5,211 bases of DNA from Balneolaceae bacterium (GTDB taxonomy: Bacteria > Bacteroidota > Rhodothermia > Balneolales > Balneolaceae): the NCBI GenBank assembly GCA_003555185.1, contig PWFZ01000119.1:1-5211 (forward strand). Reading direction: 5' to 3'. Of the stretch, positions 1 to 5,211 are shown piece by piece. Position 1 is the first letter of the stretch. Every line of letters begins with the position of its first letter. Under the pieces are notes generated by a model. The model saw only the letters and a program-made list of their open reading frames with translations, did no database searches and was not told the DNA's origin. Position numbers and translations under genes: made by a program.

Positions 1-812
1 AGGATATAAAAGATAGGCTTACAAAAATGAGTGAGCGCCATAACGCCAAAGCATCTTTTGGTGTGCAGGAAGAGGCAAAGGGAACGGCTCATGCGGTAGC
101 ATGTGCAGGAGAAGCCCTTAATGGGGAAATAATCATTGTGTTTGCGGATACCATTTTTGATACCGATCAAACCGTTTCTGTTGAAGGAGCCGACAGTGTT
201 ATCTGGCTGAAAGAGGTGGAAGATCCTTCAAGGTTTGGCGTAGCTGTTCATAATAATGTCAAAATTACTGATTTTGTTGAAAAACCAACGGAGCCCATTT
301 CTAACCTCGCAATAATTGGTGTGTATTACTTTAAGCGTGGCGAAGAATTAATGAAGGAGATTCAGTATTTGCTGGATAACCACGTTGTAGGCCATGGTGA
401 CGAATATCAGTTGACCGACGCGCTGGATCGTCTTCTGAAGGATGACAAAGTATTTAAAAAAGCGACGGTTGAGGAGTGGCTCGACTGCGGTACCCTTCCG
501 GCCTGGCTTGATACGGTTGGCGAAATTTTAGAAAAAGAGAACCACTCTTATGGAGAGTATGAAAATACCACCATTCATCCCCCGGTCTATTTTGGGGAAG
601 GAGTTGAAATTAGCGGTAGTGAAATTGGTCCGAATGTAAGTGTTGAGGACGGAACTGTGATTAAAAACAGTAAAGTGAAAAACACAATCATTCAAAGTAA
701 CGCCAAATTAAACGGGTGCGATTTGGATAGATGTACGATTGGAAATCACGCAGAGGCACATAATGCCAAAGGTGAAATACATATTGGAGATCACTCCATT
801 CTTAAGCAGTAA
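1..812 (+). CDS. Sugar-phosphate nucleotidyltransferase with C-terminal beta-helix, 5'-truncated by the window
   Basis: The reading frame is open from base 3 through the left edge, so the ATG at 27 is an internal Met and the true start lies upstream. What is visible fits the RmlA/GlmU-like NTP_transferase family, cytoplasmic enzymes that join a nucleoside triphosphate to a sugar-1-phosphate and release pyrophosphate. Family motifs run in order: GTAHA (81-95), the strand ending in FAD with a metal-binding Asp (141-149), VEKP (276-287), EYQLTD (402-419) and WLDCGT (477-494) carrying the second metal-ligand Asp. From about 573 to the stop, short I/V-G-x repeats such as IGPNVSV and IHIGDHS indicate a left-handed beta-helix (hexapeptide) tail. 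Missing is the N-terminal glycine-rich nucleotide-binding loop; by memory of relatives of about 330-340 residues, roughly 75 residues are lost. Substrate cannot be decided: thymidylyl-, uridylyl- or another sugar transfer are all possible. A terminator follows, making this the last gene of its transcript. Confidence 0.9.
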   Translation, partial: DIKDRLTKMSERHNAKASFGVQEEAKGTAHAVACAGEALNGEIIIVFADTIFDTDQTVSVEGADSVIWLKEVEDPSRFGVAVHNNVKITDFVEKPTEPISNLAIIGVYYFKRGEELMKEIQYLLDNHVVGHGDEYQLTDALDRLLKDDKVFKKATVEEWLDCGTLPAWLDTVGEILEKENHSYGEYENTTIHPPVYFGEGVEISGSEIGPNVSVEDGTVIKNSKVKNTIIQSNAKLNGCDLDRCTIGNHAEAHNAKGEIHIGDHSILKQ

Positions 813-815
813 TTG

Positions 816-845
816 CTTGTTACGCAGCTCCAGCTACGTAACAAG
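816..845. repeat. Hairpin 1 of an intergenic REP-like cluster
   Basis: An inverted repeat begins 3 bases after the nucleotidyltransferase stop. The arms 816-828 and 833-845 pair over 13 positions with one C/A mismatch (825/836), around the loop TCCA. The outer stem is CTTGTTACG / CGTAACAAG and the inner core reads AGCTCCAGCT. There is no T-run after it, so it is not itself a terminator. It resembles a REP-type palindromic element, but other genomic copies cannot be seen from this window. Confidence 0.75.
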
Positions 846-849
846 AAGT

Positions 850-865
850 GGCAGCTTCAGCTGCC
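850..865. repeat. Hairpin 2 of an intergenic REP-like cluster
   Basis: A perfect short inverted repeat, GGCAGCT / AGCTGCC, with TC between the arms (in practice probably a 4-base loop). Its central 11 bases, CAGCTTCAGCT (852-862), differ from the core of the preceding hairpin (825-835) at a single base, while the flanking stem bases are unrelated. This suggests a shared core motif rather than two chance palindromes. Confidence 0.7.
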
Positions 866-872
866 TGCTTTG

Positions 873-897
873 CATCACGGAGCAGAGCTCCGTGATG
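873..897. repeat. Hairpin 3 of an intergenic REP-like cluster
   Basis: A perfect 11-base inverted repeat, CATCACGGAGC / GCTCCGTGATG, around the loop AGA. The stem is GC-rich and stable. The core GAGCAGAGCT again carries the AGC...AGCT pattern of the two upstream hairpins, though less exactly. No T-run follows, so it is unlikely to terminate transcription alone. It could protect the 3' end of the upstream mRNA from exonucleases. Confidence 0.75.
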
Positions 898-905
898 AGA
901 TGATT

Positions 906-934
906 AAAAGCCGGGGTATCCCCCGGCTTTTTTT
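906..934 (+). terminator. Rho-independent terminator of the nucleotidyltransferase gene
   Basis: A perfect 11-bp stem, AAAAGCCGGGG (906-916) and CCCCGGCTTTT (921-931), closes on the tetraloop TATC and runs into seven consecutive T (928-934). This is a textbook intrinsic terminator on the + strand. It ends transcription from the upstream gene about 50 bases before the next start codon, so the following genes need their own promoter. The A-run on the left arm is short, so strong activity in the opposite direction is not expected. Confidence 0.93.
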
Positions 935-950
935 ATGGGGATTTACTCTT

Positions 951-979
951 TTTGCAAATACAATATGCGTTTATAATTG
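951..979 (+). promoter_or_regulatory. Possible Bacteroidota-type promoter for the cca-ispE-glgP run
   Basis: TTTG at 951-954 is followed after 17 bases by TATAATTG (972-979). These match the Bacteroidota -33 TTTG and -7 TAnnTTTG boxes with one mismatch in the second. The position just after a terminator makes a promoter expected here. The difficulty is that a start point about 7 bases downstream would fall on or after the ATG at 984. A second candidate -10, TACAAT at 959-964, would leave a short leader but has no good -35. Sequence likeness only. Confidence 0.35.
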
Positions 980-983
980 CTGA

Positions 984-2453
984 ATGCTACCTATAGAATT
1001 GCTATTTTATGAAGCTAATTCAAAACAGAAGACTATTTTGCTGAATATTCCCAACGATCACAAAGTGCTTTTCGAGACCATAGGGCAGGTTGCCGATTCC
1101 ATGAATCAACAGGTGTATGTAGTGGGTGGTTATGTCCGTGATTTTTATCTGGGTCGTCTTGATGAAAAAGATATTACAGATATCGACTTTGTTACCGTTG
1201 GGTCTGGCATTGAACTGGCCGCGGCGATATCGAGAAAACTGGGCACCTCCAAAATTTCAGTGTTCAAAAAATTTGGGACTGCACAGGTAAAATACCGGAG
1301 TCTTGATCTTGAATTTGTAGGCGCCAGGAAAGAAAGTTACCGCCGGGAATCCCGCAAGCCTATTGTTGAAGATGGTTCGCTGAAGGATGATCAGCTTCGG
1401 CGTGATTTGACCATCAACGCGCTTTCCTGGTCGTTAAATCCTGATACATTCGGCGTTTTGAATGATCCGTTTAATGGAATTCAGGATTTGAAGAAAAAAA
1501 TCATCCGAACGCCGATCGATCCGGAAACAACCTTTGATGATGACCCCCTTCGAATGATGAGGGCCGTTCGTTTTGCAGCACAGCTTAAATTCAAGATCGA
1601 AGATGAAACGTTTAAAGCGATTCAGAAAATGGCGGACCGCCTCTCTATTATATCCAAAGAACGGATCATTGAAGAGCTGAATAAAATTATTCTCACTGAA
1701 ACACCATCCTACGGATTTGAGCTTCTGCTTAAAACCAACCTGCTTGAACAGTTTTTCCCTGAAATGGTAAAACTGCAGGGCGTAGATATTCGAAACGGCC
1801 AGGGGCATAAAGATAATTTCTGGCATACGCTGGAAGTACTTGATAACGTATCGGAAGTGAGTGATGACCTTTGGTTACGGTGGGCGGCAATTATGCACGA
1901 TATTGCAAAACCACCCACCAAACGATTTTCAAAATCTGCCGGGTGGACCTTCCACGGTCACGATGCATTAGGCGCAAAATGGACACCCAAAATTTTTCGG
2001 CGCCTGAGCTTACCGCTGGATGACCGGATGAAATATGTGCAGAAATTGGTTCGCCTTCACCTGCGCCCCATTGCCCTGGTGTCTGATGAGGTGTCAGATA
2101 GTGCAATCCGTCGTCTTATTTTTGAAGCCGGTGACGATATCGAAGATTTGATGAAGCTGTGCCGGGCCGATATTACCAGCAAAAATGAGTGGAAAGTAAA
2201 AAAGTACCGCAACAATTTTGATCAGGTTGAGGAGAGGATTAAAGCGGTTGAAGAGAAGGATCATGTCCGGAACTGGACCAACCCCATCAGCGGGGATAAA
2301 ATTATGGAAGTGCTGAATGTGAAACCGGGCCCTGTAATTGGCAATGTGAAAAACGAGATTAAAGAGGCGATTTTTGATGGAGATATTCCCAATGAATATG
2401 ATGCTGCACTAGATTATTTGATGCAGATTAAAGAAAAATATAAGAATGGATAA
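984..2453 (+). CDS. cca: tRNA CCA nucleotidyltransferase / poly(A) polymerase family protein with HD domain
   Basis: The product belongs to the class II PolyA_pol family, which adds or repairs the 3' CCA of tRNA (some members add poly(A)) in the cytoplasm. Visible in order, for the 489-residue reading: GGYVRD (48-53); metal-binding D66-x-D68; RRDLTINAL (139-147), the RRDxxINA motif; DDPLRMMRAVRF (186-197), matching the ExxR-type base-selecting motif; SKERIIEEL (224-232). An HD phosphohydrolase domain follows, with H281, H305-D306 and H324/H326, then a helical C-terminal region containing SGDKIMEVLNVKPG. CCA addition is the likelier role, but motifs alone do not exclude a poly(A) polymerase. 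The start is uncertain: ATG 984 has no Shine-Dalgarno site and adds about 18 residues before the family-like NIPND...LFETIGQVAD segment, so TTG 1038 (Leu19) is a credible alternative giving about 471 residues. ispE follows after 23 bases, probably on the same transcript. Confidence 0.93.
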   Translation: MLPIELLFYEANSKQKTILLNIPNDHKVLFETIGQVADSMNQQVYVVGGYVRDFYLGRLDEKDITDIDFVTVGSGIELAAAISRKLGTSKISVFKKFGTAQVKYRSLDLEFVGARKESYRRESRKPIVEDGSLKDDQLRRDLTINALSWSLNPDTFGVLNDPFNGIQDLKKKIIRTPIDPETTFDDDPLRMMRAVRFAAQLKFKIEDETFKAIQKMADRLSIISKERIIEELNKIILTETPSYGFELLLKTNLLEQFFPEMVKLQGVDIRNGQGHKDNFWHTLEVLDNVSEVSDDLWLRWAAIMHDIAKPPTKRFSKSAGWTFHGHDALGAKWTPKIFRRLSLPLDDRMKYVQKLVRLHLRPIALVSDEVSDSAIRRLIFEAGDDIEDLMKLCRADITSKNEWKVKKYRNNFDQVEERIKAVEEKDHVRNWTNPISGDKIMEVLNVKPGPVIGNVKNEIKEAIFDGDIPNEYDAALDYLMQIKEKYKNG

Positions 2454-2476
2454 TTCGAGGTTAACCGAATAACATT

Positions 2477-3343
2477 ATGATGTGGATTGCAGAATCGTTT
2501 GCGAAAATTAACCTGGGACTGTATGTATTGGAGCGCCTGCCAACAGGATATCACCGAATTGAAACCGGCTTTGCATTTATAGAATGGAGCGATCGTTTTG
2601 AGGTGGAAAGGTCAGCTGAATACAAATTGTCTCTTTCTGATGAGTCCATTCCCACCGATGAATCAAATCTCATCACAAAGGCTTATCGGGCGTTTGATCA
2701 GTATATCGGGTTGAAGAACCAGTACTCGTTTTCGGTTAAAAAGAACATTCCTGCTGGGGCGGGACTTGGCGGTGGAAGCAGCAATGCCGCACTTACCTTT
2801 CGAATGCTGAATAAGATGGAGGAAACAGGCCTTTCCAATAGTGAAATTGTAGATCTCTGCAGGGATTTGGGCGCTGATATTCCGGTATTTGTCCATGGAA
2901 AAGCGGGAATCGGAACAGGTATGGGTCAGGATATTGAACCGGTAGATATTCAGCCTGATGCATGGATTGTGACGGTTTATCCTGGTTTTGAAAGTTCCAC
3001 AGCCGAAGCGTATCAGCAGTGTATTCCCAATCCTGAACCGGATTTTTCAATCAAGGGAGTTTTGATAGAGGAGCCGATTGAAGAGTGGCAGGTGTTGTTG
3101 CAAAATGATTTAGAAGCACCGGTTATTGCACGTCACGAATTAATTGGAAATATTAAGGATCAACTGCGTGAATTTGGGGCGGATTACGCTGCTATGAGCG
3201 GAAGCGGTTCCAGTATTTATGGTGTATTTGATCAGGATTTTGTTGCAATTAATGCCTATGAGTCGTTTCATAAACTCGGATTTTTAGCGAACTTAACACG
3301 ACCGAAATTCAAACCTGACTACGGTATTTATATCAAAGACTAA
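2477..3343 (+). CDS. ispE: 4-diphosphocytidyl-2-C-methyl-D-erythritol kinase (IspE)
   Basis: IspE is the ATP-dependent GHMP-family kinase that phosphorylates the 2-hydroxyl of CDP-methylerythritol in the MEP pathway to isopentenyl diphosphate, in the cytoplasm. The 288 residues are close to the E. coli protein (283). The N-terminus has SFAKINLGL with the substrate-binding Lys10, then GYHRIET (24-30). The ATP-binding glycine loop is PAGAGLGGGSSNAA (92-105). GADIPVF (132-138) carries the catalytic Asp134, and the C-terminal GHMP motif is MSGSGSS (240-246). The usual Glu after the G-x-G segment near 150 appears to be Gln151, a small change outside the core motifs. Two adjacent ATGs (2477, 2480) could both start the protein, and the nearest GAGG (2457-2460) is too far away to decide. 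It lies 23 bases after cca and 69 bases before glgP with no terminator, consistent with cotranscription. Confidence 0.97.
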   Translation: MMWIAESFAKINLGLYVLERLPTGYHRIETGFAFIEWSDRFEVERSAEYKLSLSDESIPTDESNLITKAYRAFDQYIGLKNQYSFSVKKNIPAGAGLGGGSSNAALTFRMLNKMEETGLSNSEIVDLCRDLGADIPVFVHGKAGIGTGMGQDIEPVDIQPDAWIVTVYPGFESSTAEAYQQCIPNPEPDFSIKGVLIEEPIEEWQVLLQNDLEAPVIARHELIGNIKDQLREFGADYAAMSGSGSSIYGVFDQDFVAINAYESFHKLGFLANLTRPKFKPDYGIYIKD

Positions 3344-3412
3344 TTTGGGGATGGCAATCATCATCTATTACTCTGCACAAAAAATTACAGAACTACTCTA
3401 ATAAAGTTTCTT

Positions 3413-5211
3413 ATGGCAAAAAAAAATATAGATCCAAGAGGCGGAATGGATGTCGATTCCTTTCGTGAAGACATTAAGCAGCACCTTAAATACACTCTTT
3501 CCAAAGACGAGTATTCATCTACTGAATGGGATAATTATCGCAGCGTAGTTCTTTCTGTGATGGACCGCCTGCATGATCGCTGGATAAATACGCAGCAGGG
3601 ATATTACAAAAATGATGAAAAACGGGTCTATTACCTCTCAATGGAATACCTGATCGGGCGATTGCTCGATAACATGCTCGTAAATCTGGGCATGCAGGAT
3701 GTAGCCGCTGAGGCCATGGAAGATGCCGGTTTGGATTATGATAAAGTGAGAAGTGCAGAGTGGGATGCAGGTCTTGGAAACGGGGGGCTTGGAAGGCTTG
3801 CGGCATGCTTTTTGGATTCCATGGCTACGCTTGGAATACCGGCTATTGGCTACGGGATCCGGTACGATTATGGAATTTTTTATCAGCAGATCGAAAACGG
3901 ATTCCAAATTGAAAAGCCCGATCTTTGGCTTCGGTATGGAAATCCGTGGGATGTAGTTCGTCCCAAGGTGCAGTATGATATTCCATTTTACGGTCAGTCG
4001 AAAGCCTATAATGATGATAACGGGCATGTCCGGTTCAGCTGGGAAAACACCCATGATGTTTTGGCTGTTGCCTATGACACGCCCATTCCCGGATATAAAA
4101 ATGAAGTGGTTAATAACCTCCGGCTATGGAAAGCATCCTCCTCGTCATCTATAGACCTTAAGAGCTTTAATCAGGGCGAGTATATTGATGCTGTTCGCGA
4201 TACACAGCTAAATGAGAATATTTCACGGGTATTATATCCGAACGATAAAATGTTTGTGGGTCAGGAATTGCGACTGAAGCAGGAGTTTTTCCTGGTGATG
4301 GCATCCATGCGTGATATTTTGCGCAGGTTTAAGAAAACAAATGATGACTGGAGAAAGCTGCCCGAAAAAGTGGCTATTCAGTGTAACGATACTCACCCAA
4401 ATCTGGCCATTCCGGAACTGATGCGGGTATTAGTAGACGAGGAAGGACTTTCGTGGGAGCTGGCATGGGATATCACCGTGAAAACCATGGCTTACACTAA
4501 TCACACACTTCTTCCTGAAGCGCTTGAAAAATGGCCGGTTTCGCTATTACGAAATTTACTACCCCGTCACCTCCAGATTATTTACGAAATCAATCGTCGA
4601 TTTTTACAGGAAGTGCAGGCAAAAGTTGGGGATGATCGTGGAAAAATCAGCCGTCTGTCTATTGTGGGCGAAGGCGAAGATCCTGTGGTGCATATGGCAT
4701 CGCTTGGAATTGTGGGGTCGCACAAAATCAACGGTGTGGCTGCGCTTCACAGCGATCTGATTAAGAAGCATTTGTTCCGTGATTTCAACGACATTTATCC
4801 CGAACGGTTTACCAATAAAACCAATGGTATTACCCCCCGCCGATGGTTGCGGCAGTGTAACAGGGAGTTGGCCGATCATATTACCGATCAGATTGGCGAA
4901 GGCTGGGTAACGGATCTGGATCAGCTGAAAAAGCTTGAGAAATTCGCTGACGATAAAAAGTTTATGAAAAAGTTTGCGGACATCAAGCAGAACAACAAAC
5001 AGCGAATGGCTGATTATATTGAAGCTAATCGCGGTATTAAGGTGAATACGAAGTCGATGTTTGATATTCAGATCAAACGGATTCATGAATATAAGCGTCA
5101 GTTTATGCTCACGCTATATGCGATCACCCAATACAACCGCATCAAGGCAAATCCACAGGGAGACTTCGTGCCAAGAACCATACTTGTGGCCGGTAAAGCC
5201 GCGCCGGGATA
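3413..5211 (+). CDS. glgP: Glycogen/alpha-glucan phosphorylase (GT35), 3'-truncated by the window
   Basis: The frame is open without interruption for 599 codons to the right edge. GlgP is a PLP-dependent enzyme that removes glucose-1-phosphate from non-reducing ends of alpha-1,4-glucan. Family blocks in order: YYLSMEYLIGR in the N-terminal domain; EWDAGLGNGGLGRLAACF (116-133); a segment ending in FNQGEY; IQCNDTHPNLAIPELMRVL (from about 322); YTNHTLLPEALEKWP (361-375), whose H364 matches rabbit muscle H377; GSHKINGVAALHS; NKTNGITPRRWL (468-479); KRIHEYKRQ (555-563), whose R556 and K561 match rabbit R569 and K574; and PRTILVAGKAAPG at the edge. The offset to rabbit numbering stays at 13, so there is no internal deletion, and this is the long form rather than the short alpha-glucan phosphorylase. 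The PLP lysine (rabbit K680) lies beyond the window, with about 230-240 residues missing by family length. The ATG at 3413 has no Shine-Dalgarno site. The 69-base gap before it holds no terminator and no convincing promoter. Confidence 0.97.
   Translation, partial: MAKKNIDPRGGMDVDSFREDIKQHLKYTLSKDEYSSTEWDNYRSVVLSVMDRLHDRWINTQQGYYKNDEKRVYYLSMEYLIGRLLDNMLVNLGMQDVAAEAMEDAGLDYDKVRSAEWDAGLGNGGLGRLAACFLDSMATLGIPAIGYGIRYDYGIFYQQIENGFQIEKPDLWLRYGNPWDVVRPKVQYDIPFYGQSKAYNDDNGHVRFSWENTHDVLAVAYDTPIPGYKNEVVNNLRLWKASSSSSIDLKSFNQGEYIDAVRDTQLNENISRVLYPNDKMFVGQELRLKQEFFLVMASMRDILRRFKKTNDDWRKLPEKVAIQCNDTHPNLAIPELMRVLVDEEGLSWELAWDITVKTMAYTNHTLLPEALEKWPVSLLRNLLPRHLQIIYEINRRFLQEVQAKVGDDRGKISRLSIVGEGEDPVVHMASLGIVGSHKINGVAALHSDLIKKHLFRDFNDIYPERFTNKTNGITPRRWLRQCNRELADHITDQIGEGWVTDLDQLKKLEKFADDKKFMKKFADIKQNNKQRMADYIEANRGIKVNTKSMFDIQIKRIHEYKRQFMLTLYAITQYNRIKANPQGDFVPRTILVAGKAAPG

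Noticed and set aside
27..29. ATG 27 as the true start of the first gene
   Set aside because: The frame is open upstream to the window edge, and a start here would remove the N-terminal nucleotide-binding loop that this family needs.
816..934. CRISPR array or tRNA gene in the intergenic region
   Set aside because: The repeats are separate palindromes with different stems, not direct repeats with regular spacers. No cloverleaf, anticodon arm or T-loop motif can be drawn.
1434..2106. Three reverse-strand open frames (1434-1826, 1709-1921, 1891-2106) inside the cca-like gene
   Set aside because: They lie wholly antisense to a gene with strong family motifs, overlap each other, and show no recognisable domains or initiation signals.
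2454..2469. Palindrome GGTTAACC with flanking TTCG / GAA between cca and ispE, as a possible operator or attenuator
   Set aside because: It is only 8 bp with an imperfect extension, has no T-run and no known regulator match, and such short palindromes are expected by chance.
2663..3050. Reverse-strand open frames opposite ispE
   Set aside because: They are antisense to well-conserved IspE motifs and their translations look like low-information shadow sequence.
3344..3412. A separate promoter for glgP in the 69-base gap
   Set aside because: No pair of -33/-7 or -35/-10 boxes with proper spacing stands out. The AT-rich TAAAGTTT near the ATG is too weak a match and too close to the start codon.
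3519..5086. Several open frames on both strands (3519-3806, 3638-4054, 3753-3956, 4524-4760, 4604-5086) in the right third
   Set aside because: The whole stretch is continuously coded by glgP in another frame with conserved GT35 motifs throughout, so these are shadows. The forward frame at 4524 is not evidence of a frameshift.
1..5211. A novel defence, mobile or biosynthetic system
   Set aside because: All coding capacity is taken by four recognisable housekeeping enzymes, and the remaining intergenic sequence is short and explained by hairpins, a terminator and a probable promoter.

Overview
The window is an ordinary bacterial housekeeping region of moderate GC content. All four genes lie on the + strand, are tightly packed, and mostly lack clear Shine-Dalgarno sites. 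The protein sequences, the weak ribosome binding sites and a possible Bacteroidota-style promoter suggest the Bacteroidota / Balneolota / Rhodothermota group. That placement is inference from memory of homologues, not a database result.

Layout: (1) bases 1-812 hold the 3' three-quarters of a sugar-phosphate nucleotidyltransferase with a C-terminal left-handed beta-helix tail; its N-terminus lies upstream of the window. (2) Bases 813-983 are intergenic and hold four consecutive hairpins. The first three (816-845, 850-865, 873-897) share AGCT-rich cores and look like a REP-type cluster. The fourth (906-934) is a textbook intrinsic terminator. A weak promoter-like element follows at 951-979. (3) Bases 984-2453 encode a class II tRNA nucleotidyltransferase / poly(A) polymerase family protein with an HD domain (cca-like). 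(4) Bases 2477-3343 encode IspE of the MEP isoprenoid pathway. (5) Bases 3413-5211 encode the first 599 residues of a long-form GT35 glycogen phosphorylase (GlgP), which is cut by the right edge before its pyridoxal-phosphate lysine.

The terminator separates the nucleotidyltransferase from the rest. cca, ispE and glgP follow at gaps of 23 and 69 bases with no terminator between them, so they may share a transcript, although tRNA 3'-end maturation, isoprenoid precursor synthesis and glycogen breakdown have no direct functional link. I found no mobile element, CRISPR array, RNA gene, phage or defence system, and no convincing sign of an undescribed system. The most unusual structure is the hairpin cluster at 816-934.
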